From assembly GCA_003576705.1 (NCBI GenBank), contig QOZS01000035.1:1-59908 (forward strand): a stretch of DNA of 59,908 bases. The letters run 5' to 3'. The first letter of the stretch is position 1. Each line of letters starts with the position of its first letter. Positions 53,754 to 59,908 of the stretch are shown piece by piece. The position numbers and the translations under genes are program-made. The notes below the pieces were generated by a model. It was not told where the DNA came from, made no database searches, and saw only the letters and a program-made list of their open reading frames with translations. The stretch is from Desertibaculum subflavum. GTDB taxonomy: Bacteria > Pseudomonadota > Alphaproteobacteria > Ferrovibrionales > Ferrovibrionaceae.

Positions 53754-54311
53754 ATGCGCAAGGCGACAGGTCTGCCAGACGATTTCCCGGCCGACCTGCT
53801 GACCGGCCCGCCGAAGGGCTTGCGGAAGGCGGCGGTGCGGAAGGCCCCGGCGAAGGAGGCGGAGGGGCGCTGCGCCTGCGGTGCGGTCAAGCTTGCGATC
53901 GGCGTGCCGGCGCGCTGGGCCTGGCACGACCACTCGGCCGCCAGCCGGCGTGCCCATGCTTCCGCCTACGCGACCTATGTCGGCAGCTGGCGGAGCCGCT
54001 TCCGCATCGTCGAGGGCGAACGGCACGTCACGCGCTACGAGGAACCGGAGACGGCCGCGGTGCGCAGCTTCTGCGCCCGCTGTGGCACGCCGCTCGCCTA
54101 TGAGCGCGCGCATGCGCCGCAGATGGTGAACGTGCCGCGCGCGCTGTTCGCCGGCCGCACCGGGCGCGAGCCGCTCTACCATCTCGGCCTGGAGGACCAG
54201 GTGGAGTGGATCTATCGCGGTGAGGCGCTGGTGCCGCTCAAGGGCTTTCCCGGCGTGATGTGGGAGCGCCCGCGCCGCCGCAAGCGCCGCGACGCCGAGG
54301 GAATCTTCTGA
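53754..54311 (+). CDS. GFA-like (CENP-V fold) protein missing the catalytic cysteines
   Basis: A 185-residue protein of the GFA family, after the glutathione-dependent formaldehyde-activating enzyme. C40 and C42 in EGRCACGAVKL and C107 and C110 in SFCARCGTPLAY keep the structural zinc site. The canonical catalytic CHCxxCR motif is replaced by W-H58-D59-H60-S-A-A-S-R-R, so the second zinc site is lost or altered. A basic N-terminal stretch of 37 residues and a basic tail (ERPRRRKRR) flank the domain. Chemistry may differ from relatives. Confidence 0.8.
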   Translation: MRKATGLPDDFPADLLTGPPKGLRKAAVRKAPAKEAEGRCACGAVKLAIGVPARWAWHDHSAASRRAHASAYATYVGSWRSRFRIVEGERHVTRYEEPETAAVRSFCARCGTPLAYERAHAPQMVNVPRALFAGRTGREPLYHLGLEDQVEWIYRGEALVPLKGFPGVMWERPRRRKRRDAEGIF

Positions 54312-54324
54312 GGGAGGAAATTCG

Positions 54325-55092
54325 ATGCCGGATTTTGCGATCTACCCCAGCCTGAAGGGCCGCTCGGTCTTCGTCTCCGGCGGCGGCAGCGGCATCGGCG
54401 CCGCGATCGTCAAGCATTTCGCCGCGCAGGGCGCGCGTGTCGCCTTCGCCGATATCGACGAGGGCGCCTCGCTGGCGCTGGTCCAGAAGATCGCCGCCGC
54501 CGGCCACGCGAAGCCGCTGTTCAAGCTCTGCGATCTCCGCGAGATCGGCGCCTATCAGACGGCGCTCGCCGAGGTGGCCGCGGCGCACGGCCCGATCACC
54601 GTCCTGGTCAACAACGCCGCGCACGACGACCGCCACAAGCTGGAGGACGTGACGCCAGCCTACTGGGACGAGCGCATCGCGGTGAACCTGCGGCATGCCT
54701 ATTTCGCCATCCAGGCGGTGGCGCCGGGCATGAAGCGGACCGGCGGCGGCTCGATCGTGAACTTCTCCTCGGTCAGCTACCACGTGATGACGCCGAACCT
54801 CTCCGTCTACCAAGCGGCCAAGGCGGCGACGATCGGCATGACGCGCGGCCTCGCCCGCGATCTCGGGCCGGACGGGATCCGCCTCAACGCGATCACGCCG
54901 GGCTGGATCATGACCCAGCGCCAGATCGACCTCTGGCTGACGCCCGAAAGCGAGAAGGCGCTGATGCAGGCGCAATGCCTGAAGGAGAAGCTCTACCCGC
55001 CCGACATCGCCCGCATGGCGCTGTGGCTGGCAAGCGACGACAGTCGCCTCGTCACCGCGCAGAATTTCGTCGTCGATGGCGGGCGGATGTGA
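54325..55092 (+). CDS. Short-chain dehydrogenase/reductase
   Basis: A 255-residue classical SDR: VFVSGGGSGIGAAIVKHFAA for cofactor (SGGGSGIG), LVNNAAHDDRHK for the NNA motif, NFSSVSYHVMTPNLSVYQAA carrying the serine and tyrosine, and YQAAKAA for YxxxK. NAITPGWIMTQRQIDLWLTP is the substrate loop, and LVTAQNFVVDGGRM the terminal motif. It follows the GFA-like gene by 13 bp, so the two are probably co-transcribed. Some relatives oxidise sugars (for example L-rhamnose or xylose dehydrogenases); specificity unknown. Confidence 0.89.
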   Translation: MPDFAIYPSLKGRSVFVSGGGSGIGAAIVKHFAAQGARVAFADIDEGASLALVQKIAAAGHAKPLFKLCDLREIGAYQTALAEVAAAHGPITVLVNNAAHDDRHKLEDVTPAYWDERIAVNLRHAYFAIQAVAPGMKRTGGGSIVNFSSVSYHVMTPNLSVYQAAKAATIGMTRGLARDLGPDGIRLNAITPGWIMTQRQIDLWLTPESEKALMQAQCLKEKLYPPDIARMALWLASDDSRLVTAQNFVVDGGRM

Positions 55093-55120
55093 ACGGGGCC
55101 CGCTCCTGGGCCCCGTTCAC
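55089..55120. terminator. Two-way hairpin terminator between convergent genes
   Basis: A perfect 13-bp inverted repeat (GTGAACGGGGCCC and its complement) with a 6-base loop, including the stop codon of the SDR gene. It separates the SDR gene from the convergent DUF2171 gene. No T-run, but the stem is very stable. Confidence 0.65.
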
Positions 55121-55128
55121 GGTTCCGG

Positions 55129-55356
55129 TCAGTGCCAGGATTTCCGGGCCTGCTCGCAGGTCTGGTTCAGCACCACCTTGTCGCCCTCGACGCGGTCGCA
55201 CGAGGCGAGGTCGATGTAGTGATGCTGGCCGTCCGGCGCGTCGTTCTTGGTCAGCTTGAGCCGGTTGCCCTCGACATGGTCGACGGTGCCGACGCGCTGG
55301 CGGTCGGAACCCAGCACTTCCATATGTTCGCGGATGTTGTTCGCTTGCACGCTCAT
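55129..55356 (-). CDS. DUF2171 family small protein
   Basis: A 75-residue soluble protein with the DUF2171/PRC-barrel-like pattern IREHMEVLGSDRQRVGTVDH, then VEGNRLKLTKNDAPDGQHHY and IDLASCDRVEGDKVVLNQTC. Proteins of this family are often stress-induced, but no activity is known. It has a good GGAGGCAACC-type ribosome site in front of ATG. Two cysteines might form a disulfide under oxidising conditions. Confidence 0.8.
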   Translation of the reverse strand: MSVQANNIREHMEVLGSDRQRVGTVDHVEGNRLKLTKNDAPDGQHHYIDLASCDRVEGDKVVLNQTCEQARKSWH

Positions 55357-55513
55357 GGTTGCCTCCTTCCGTTGAGACGACCCGGAAAACCGAGGTCGAT
55401 ACAGGTTCGTTCCGCGACGGAGTCCATTTGAACCAATTCGCCGCAGAAACGTTCGCCCTATGCAAAGCGTCGCGCCGGATGGGGAGTGAGGTCGGTCTCT
55501 AGGAGCGTATGAA

Positions 55514-56992
55514 GTGGACCCCGATGCCTCTACGGCCTGGTTCGGACCGCTGGATCGGCGTGATTGCCGCCACGCGGCGCAAGCTGGTTCTGGCGGCGAG
55601 CGGGTGCGGACCGGGGGGTGGATTCTGTCTCCAGGCAATAACTGCTGGCGCACCGCCGAAGCGCGAGAAGCGGCGGTCCTGATCGACGGCGAAGCCTATT
55701 TCGCCAATCTGGCTGCCGCACTGCAGAAGGCAGAGCGCTCGATACTTATCCTCGGCTGGGATTTCGATCATCGGATCCAACTTGAGCCCGAGAAGGGGCC
55801 GACGCTTGGCGAATTCCTTCGGTCACTCGTCGAGGCCAAGCCCGATCTGCGCATCCGCGTGCTGATCTGGAGCTTGGCGCCGGTCCATGGGCCGGGTTCG
55901 ATGACCGCATTGCTGTTCGGCGCTCGTTGGCACCGGCATCCTCGAATCGAGGTCAGGCTGGATCACGCCCATGCCTTCTATGCCTGCCACCACCAGAAGA
56001 TCGTCTGCATCGACGATTGCCTCGCCTTTTGCGGCGGCATCGACCTGACGGTCGGTCGATGGGATCGCCGTCGGCATGCGCTGCCAGGCCGGCGTCGCCT
56101 TTGGCCCGGCGGCGGACACTACCCGCCGGTGCATGACGTGCAGATCGGGGTCACAGGGGATGCGGCCGCAGAGCTTTCGCATCTGGCGCGGGAGCGTTGG
56201 CGCCGCGCGAGGGGCGAATTGCTCGATCCCTGCCCCTCGCCGGTTCCGCCACCATCGCTGGGCGTGCAGCCGGATTTCACCGATGTTCGGGTGGCGATCG
56301 CACGCTGCGGATCGGAAGCGACCGGCAAGGCATGCGACGAGATTGCGGCCCTCACCCTCGACAGCATCGGAGCCGCCAAGCGCTGGATTTATATCGAGAC
56401 GCAGTACCTCACCTCGCGGCTTGTGGGCGACGCACTGAAGCGAAGTCTGGCGGAACCCTCGGGGCCGGAGATCGTCATCGTGACGACGAAACGCTCCTGG
56501 GGCCTGGTGGAGCACTTCGTGATGAGCAACAACCGTGACCGCCTGATTCGCCTGCTACGCCGCGCGGATCGGCATGGACGACTGCGCTGCTGCTACCCCG
56601 TAGTGCCCGGCCCGAAGAAGCCGCATCCGATGAAAGTGCATTCCAAGCTGATGGTGGTCGACGACCGCCTGCTGCGCGTCGGCTCCGCCAACCTGAACAA
56701 CCGGTCGATGCAGGTCGATACCGAATGCGACCTTGCGATCGAGAGCGGCAGCCCGGCGGAGCAGGCGCGGATCGCTGGCATCCGCAACAGCCTCCTGGCC
56801 GAGCATCTCAGTGCCACGCCGGAGGGGGTGGCGGCTGTCCTGGCGCAGACAGGGTCGCTGTTCGCGGTCATCGATCGACTGAACCACGGCCCGCGCCATC
56901 TCCATCCCTTCGACCATGTCGGCGAACGCGGTCCGACAAAGCCGATCCCGCTCACCTGGTTGCTCGACCCGCCTCGGAGCATTGGTGCTTGA
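55514..56992 (+). CDS. Phospholipase D-family protein (cardiolipin synthase-like)
   Basis: A protein of up to 492 residues with two HKD catalytic motifs. HHQKIVCIDDCLAFCGGIDL has H160, K162 and D167; a second motif is HSKLMVVDDRLLRVGSANLN, followed by NRSM. ILSPGNNCWRTAEAREAAVL and SILILGWDFDHRI begin the domain. Both halves are intact, so it should be active on phosphodiester lipids or as a cardiolipin synthase of the ClsB/YbhO type. Starts before about 55600 are uncertain: I kept the first GTG, but a later GTG would remove 30 unconserved residues. It converges and overlaps 41 bp with a YbhN-like gene. Confidence 0.86.
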   Translation: MDPDASTAWFGPLDRRDCRHAAQAGSGGERVRTGGWILSPGNNCWRTAEAREAAVLIDGEAYFANLAAALQKAERSILILGWDFDHRIQLEPEKGPTLGEFLRSLVEAKPDLRIRVLIWSLAPVHGPGSMTALLFGARWHRHPRIEVRLDHAHAFYACHHQKIVCIDDCLAFCGGIDLTVGRWDRRRHALPGRRRLWPGGGHYPPVHDVQIGVTGDAAAELSHLARERWRRARGELLDPCPSPVPPPSLGVQPDFTDVRVAIARCGSEATGKACDEIAALTLDSIGAAKRWIYIETQYLTSRLVGDALKRSLAEPSGPEIVIVTTKRSWGLVEHFVMSNNRDRLIRLLRRADRHGRLRCCYPVVPGPKKPHPMKVHSKLMVVDDRLLRVGSANLNNRSMQVDTECDLAIESGSPAEQARIAGIRNSLLAEHLSATPEGVAAVLAQTGSLFAVIDRLNHGPRHLHPFDHVGERGPTKPIPLTWLLDPPRSIGA

Positions 56993-57944
56993 CGAGGTTG
57001 CGCCGACGGATCAGAAGCTCCGAAAGTACGAAGGCGGCGCCGCCCATGCAGAGCGGGATCAGGTAGTAGATGACGCGGAACGCGACCAGCGCGCCGATCA
57101 CGTCGCCCCGCAGCACCAGCGACACGACGCCTTCGATCACGCCGAGACCGCCGGGCACGTGGCTGACCAGGCCTGCGGTGTTCGCGGTGACGTAGGCCGC
57201 GGCCACCGCGAGATAGGGCAGGTCCTGCAGCGCCGCCAATGTCTGATGCAGGCAGGCGGCGACGCAGGCGAAGTTCGCCGTGCCGATGGCGACCTGCGCC
57301 AGCGCCAGCCGCAGCTCCGGCACGCGGAGCTCGTGGCCGCGTATCGCCACCGGCTGCCGCAAGGTCGCGGCGAGCAGAAGGTAGCCGCCGGTCAGGGCGA
57401 GCAGGCCTGTCCCCATCGCGCCCAGGGCCGAAGGCGAAAGCCCGGTCAGCTTTGCGCCGACTTCAGGCCGCAGCAGCAGGCCGATGCCGCCGAGCGACAT
57501 CAGCCCGACCGCCACGGTCAGCCCGCAGAATACGATCACCTGCGCCACCTCGCCGGCGCCGAGGCCCCAGCGGGAATAGAACCGGTAGCGCAGCGCGCCG
57601 CTGCTCAGCGCGGCAAAGCCGAGATTGTGCCCGATGGAGAGGCTGGTGAAGGACGCGAGCGCGGCGCGCGGCCAGTCGAGGGGGCGTCGTACATGGCGCA
57701 ATGCCATCCAGTCGAAACCGGTGAGCAGAAGGTAGCTCGCGCCCGCGAAACCGAGCGCCGCGGTGAGCCGGCCGAAGGGGATTTGCCCGACCGAGCGGAC
57801 GATCTCATTGAAGTTGTATTGCGACAGCGTGCGATGGAGCAGGAAGGCGGCGAGGGCGGCGATCGCTGCGGCGGCGATCCATTTGAGTGCGCGTGTCACT
57901 CGCGGCGCCGCGGCTTTCCTGATCGTCGCCTGGATGGTGGTCAC
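56952..57944 (-). CDS. YbhN/UPF0104-type membrane protein (lysylphosphatidylglycerol synthase TM-like)
   Basis: A 330-residue inner-membrane protein with about eight transmembrane helices. WIAAAAIAALAAFLLHRTLS is the first. SLSIGHNLGFAALSSGALRY and AAAYVTANTAGLVSHVPGGL, followed by GVIEGVV, are the core signatures of the MprF/YbhN flippase-like domain; the HVPGGLGVIE block is diagnostic. It lacks a soluble synthase domain. In E. coli ybhN sits next to ybhO (clsB), a cardiolipin synthase gene; here too the neighbour is a PLD protein, though convergent. Confidence 0.88.
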   Translation of the reverse strand: MTTIQATIRKAAAPRVTRALKWIAAAAIAALAAFLLHRTLSQYNFNEIVRSVGQIPFGRLTAALGFAGASYLLLTGFDWMALRHVRRPLDWPRAALASFTSLSIGHNLGFAALSSGALRYRFYSRWGLGAGEVAQVIVFCGLTVAVGLMSLGGIGLLLRPEVGAKLTGLSPSALGAMGTGLLALTGGYLLLAATLRQPVAIRGHELRVPELRLALAQVAIGTANFACVAACLHQTLAALQDLPYLAVAAAYVTANTAGLVSHVPGGLGVIEGVVSLVLRGDVIGALVAFRVIYYLIPLCMGGAAFVLSELLIRRRNLVKHQCSEAGRATR

Positions 57945-58068
57945 CTCGCCACACTTCGCTGCCCGGATATCAGTTTCGCAATGCCTCAGCCGTCGGCAGG
58001 GTTCCCGTCTCTCGCGCGAGCAGCGCAGCTTGCGCTAACGTGCCGCGACGGGTCAGGAGGGGAATCGA

Positions 58069-58530
58069 ATGCAGATCAACGGCGTCGCCCACACCTTCAT
58101 CACCGTGGGCAATTTCCAGACCGCGCGGGCCTTCTATGCGCAGCTGCTGCCGTTTCTCGGGCTGACCGTCGTCGCCGACACGGCGAACACCTTCTATGCG
58201 ATCGGCGGGCGCACCGGCTTCGGCATCCACGCGCCGCCGCCGGAGCATGCGGGCAAGCGGTTCCAGCAGGGCGCGGTCGGCCTGCACCACCATTGCTTCC
58301 GTGCCCGCGAGCGCGCCGATATCGACGAGGCGCATGAATTCCTGAAGAAGATCGGCGCCACCATCGTGCGCGCGCCCCGCGAGGATCCCTGGGCGCCGGG
58401 CTATTACTCGGTCCTGTTCGAGGATCCGGACGGGACGCGGCTCGAGATCAACCACATCCCGGGCAAGGGCCTGCTGGCGCCGGACACGAAGATCGGCGGC
58501 GGCTACCAGGATGGGACGCAGAACCTCTGA
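58069..58530 (+). CDS. VOC superfamily (glyoxalase-fold) protein
   Basis: A 153-residue VOC protein. INGVAHTFITVGNFQTARAF, then YAQLLPFLGLTVVADT, is the first repeat with the His ligand; GLHHHCFRARERADIDEAHE and YYSVLFEDPDGTRLEINHIP form the second, with the His and the Glu ligand. Metal ligands H, H and E appear present, unlike the VOC protein near 49.5 kb, so this one is probably an active metalloenzyme such as a glyoxalase or dioxygenase. GGAGGGG precedes the start. Confidence 0.86.
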   Translation: MQINGVAHTFITVGNFQTARAFYAQLLPFLGLTVVADTANTFYAIGGRTGFGIHAPPPEHAGKRFQQGAVGLHHHCFRARERADIDEAHEFLKKIGATIVRAPREDPWAPGYYSVLFEDPDGTRLEINHIPGKGLLAPDTKIGGGYQDGTQNL

Positions 58531-58559
58531 GCTTGCGCAGAGGCATTTGCCGCAAGCTC
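58529..58559. terminator. Hairpin after the VOC gene
   Basis: GAGCTTGCG and CGCAAGCTC, perfect 9-bp arms, with a 13-base loop, starting inside the stop codon. No T-run directly follows, so it is a possible terminator or a leader structure of the next gene. Confidence 0.4.
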
Positions 58560-58617
58560 CGCGCAAATTGTAGCTATTCGCAAGATTTTCTTTGCATCTG
58601 GCTGCCAAGGTGGCGGC

Positions 58618-59205
58618 ATGTACGACGTCGTGCCCGGCAACCCGCATCTCGACCTGTACCGCCACTGGGAGGCGGCACGGCGCGGCCGGGCCATGCCCGC
58701 GGCCGACGATTTCACCGCCGCCTTGCTGCCGCCCGCGTTGCAGCGCCATCTCGCGGTGGTGGAGGTGGGGGAGAACGGCTTCCGCTGCCGCCATGCCGGC
58801 ACCCAGCTTGCCGCCGATCACGGCCACGGCCTCGCCGGCGCCTGGCTCGGCACGCATCACCGGGCTTTACGCGAGCGCGACGGCCTGCCGGCGCTGCTGC
58901 GCGCCGCGATGCGGACGCGCAATCCGGTCTTCGCCATCGGCCGCGGCCGCACGCTCGCCGGCGCCCTGCAATCGGTCGCCTGCCTGCTGCTGCCGCTCGG
59001 CCGCGAAACGGGCGTCGACAGCATCGTGATCTGCCGGCTCGGCGAGGATCTGCCGGCGGCGGGCGAGGCGCCGGCGCATGCGGCGTTCGACTTCGCGCTC
59101 GGCCGCGCCTTCGGCGTCACCTCGCTGCCGCATCTGGAAGATCTCTGCCGCATCTGGCCGGCCGGTCCGGCCGAGCTGCCGGCCGTCGCCAGCGCCGCCG
59201 ACTGA
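58618..59205 (+). CDS. PAS_5-type protein
   Basis: A 195-residue soluble protein similar in pattern to PAS_5 proteins of Rhodospirillales: LDLYRHWEAARRGRAMPAAD, LPPALQRHLAVVEVGENGFR and CRHAGTQLAADHGHGLAGAW are its core. It has no output domain, so it probably works through a partner or binds a ligand alone. The region is rich in histidines (HGHG, HHRALRE). Function unknown. Upstream sequence contains the less GC-rich stretch GATTTTCTTTGC, which may form part of its promoter. Confidence 0.72.
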   Translation: MYDVVPGNPHLDLYRHWEAARRGRAMPAADDFTAALLPPALQRHLAVVEVGENGFRCRHAGTQLAADHGHGLAGAWLGTHHRALRERDGLPALLRAAMRTRNPVFAIGRGRTLAGALQSVACLLLPLGRETGVDSIVICRLGEDLPAAGEAPAHAAFDFALGRAFGVTSLPHLEDLCRIWPAGPAELPAVASAAD

Positions 59206-59245
59206 ACCTGTTCGGGCTCGCTTGACAGCCTTCGCCGCGCGCTCT

Positions 59246-59265
59246 ACTTAACCGATCAGTTAAGT
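59246..59265. promoter_or_regulatory. Near-perfect 20-bp palindrome, likely operator of the MFS gene
   Basis: ACTTAAC-CGATCA-GTTAAGT: 18 of 20 bases are palindromic, 23 bp before the MFS start codon. It is AT-rich in a GC-rich genome. TTGACA (59222-59227) lies 17 bp before TACTTA at its left edge, so a repressor bound here would cover the -10 region. The form fits TetR-type operators. Confidence 0.6.
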
Positions 59266-59287
59266 GAAGGCGGGCGAGGGAGCGGAG

Positions 59288-59908
59288 ATGGAACGTCACT
59301 ACGGCTGGGTCGTGGTCGCCGCGGGCGCGCTGATGACCTGCGTGGGCTTCGGCTCGATGTTCTCGCTCGCGGTGTTCCTCTCGCCGATGGTGGCGGAAAC
59401 GGGGTGGAGCCGCACCGGCATCTCCGCCGCCATGACGCTCGACTTCATCTCGCTCGGCCTCGCCAGCTTCTTCTGGGGCGCGGCGACCGACCGCTTCGGC
59501 GCCCGCCCCGTGGTGCTGGCCGGCGCGCTGCTGCTCGGGTTCTCGCTCATGCTGGCGAGCCAAGCGACCAGGCTGCTCGAATTCCAGCTCGTCTACGGAA
59601 TCCTGGTCGGCATCGCCGCCGGCAGCTTCATCGCCCCGATGATCGCGACCGTGACCGGCTGGTTCGAGCGGAACCGCGCGCTCGCCGTCTCGCTGGTCTC
59701 GGCCGGGCTCGGCGTGGCGCCGATGACCGTCTCGCCCTTCGCCAGCTGGCTGATCGAGGCGACCGACTGGCGCACCGCGCAGCTCACCATCGGCATCGTC
59801 GCGCTGGTCCTGCTGGTGCCGGCGGCGCTCCTGGTCCGCCGGCCGCCCGCGCTCGACGCGGTGCCGCAGCCCGGCGCCGCGCTGGCCGCGCCCGCGATGA
59901 CCGCGCGC
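59288..59908 (+). CDS. Major facilitator superfamily transporter (3' end cut by window)
   Basis: The first 207 codons of an inner-membrane transporter. Hydrophobic helices begin at YGWVVVAAGALMTCVGFGSM, continuing with GWSRTGISAAMTLDFISLGL and the loop WGAATDRFGARPVVLAGALL, which is the MFS motif A-type DRFGARP. MIATVTGWFERNRALAVSLV is another family block (FxxNRALA). It resembles monocarboxylate/oxalate-type transporters. The remaining helices are outside the window. A TetR-like palindrome precedes it, so expression is probably repressed until a ligand is present. Confidence 0.87.
   Translation, partial: MERHYGWVVVAAGALMTCVGFGSMFSLAVFLSPMVAETGWSRTGISAAMTLDFISLGLASFFWGAATDRFGARPVVLAGALLLGFSLMLASQATRLLEFQLVYGILVGIAAGSFIAPMIATVTGWFERNRALAVSLVSAGLGVAPMTVSPFASWLIEATDWRTAQLTIGIVALVLLVPAALLVRRPPALDAVPQPGAALAAPAMTAR

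Overview
The window is high-GC chromosomal DNA from an alphaproteobacterium, most likely of the Rhodospirillales or a near relative. The evidence is gene content: the alphaproteobacterial AddAB helicase-nuclease, a Ros/MucR regulator, an HWE-family histidine kinase, a DivK-like receiver, a DUF2842 protein, a PAS_5-type protein and a TsaE-AmgK fusion. Genes are densely packed, with many ATGA/GTGA start-stop overlaps. I see no rRNA, tRNA, prophage, insertion sequence or CRISPR array. Both edges cut genes: addA on the left and an MFS transporter on the right.

Layout. (1) 1-7952, minus strand: an operon tsaE-amgK fusion, murU, addB, addA, combining tRNA modification, peptidoglycan sugar recycling and double-strand break repair. 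(2) 8054-9073: a thioredoxin-reductase-like ferredoxin-NADP reductase, followed by a hairpin repeat. (3) 9181-16690, minus strand: a peptide-type ABC importer (five genes) followed by diaminopropionate ammonia-lyase and an N-carbamoyl-D-amino-acid hydrolase, with a possible sigma-54 promoter in front. This looks like a nitrogen-scavenging operon for an unusual amino acid. (4) 17344-17769: a Ros/MucR regulator that has lost its zinc-finger histidines. (5) 17905-24456: a seven-gene operon coxD, coxE, split xdhC, a MoeA-like/MocA fusion, a SufS-type cysteine desulfurase and a SufU/IscU-type scaffold. It is a maturation kit for a molybdenum hydroxylase whose structural genes are not in the window.

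(6) 24451-34000: Sel1 protein, three coupled genes ending in an M81 peptidase, a degenerate metallo-beta-lactamase fold protein, a Crp-type regulator with palindromes in front, a DivK-like receiver, a MetE-C-like protein, a lipoprotein, an NAD-dependent epimerase and a DUF488 protein. (7) 33727-37448: an ECF sigma factor with its YCII partner, an SDR and a class III CoA-transferase. (8) 37667-39507: a PAS protein plus a soluble chemoreceptor, probably a split redox/energy taxis receptor. (9) 39508-59205: EamA exporters, DUF3179, topoisomerase IB, SDRs, a secernin-type C69 peptidase, luciferase-like monooxygenases, thiolase, a TRIC/UPF0126 channel, an aldo/keto reductase, an HWE hybrid kinase, a GFA-like protein, DUF2171, a phospholipase D-type enzyme overlapping a YbhN-type membrane protein, VOC proteins and a PAS_5 protein. 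(10) 59246-59908: a near-perfect 20-bp palindrome in front of a truncated MFS transporter.

The most interesting parts are the importer/carbamoylase/ammonia-lyase operon, the molybdenum-enzyme maturation operon with its own desulfurase and scaffold, and several unexplained palindromes and direct repeats in intergenic DNA. All functions are read from sequence motifs; none has been tested by a database search.
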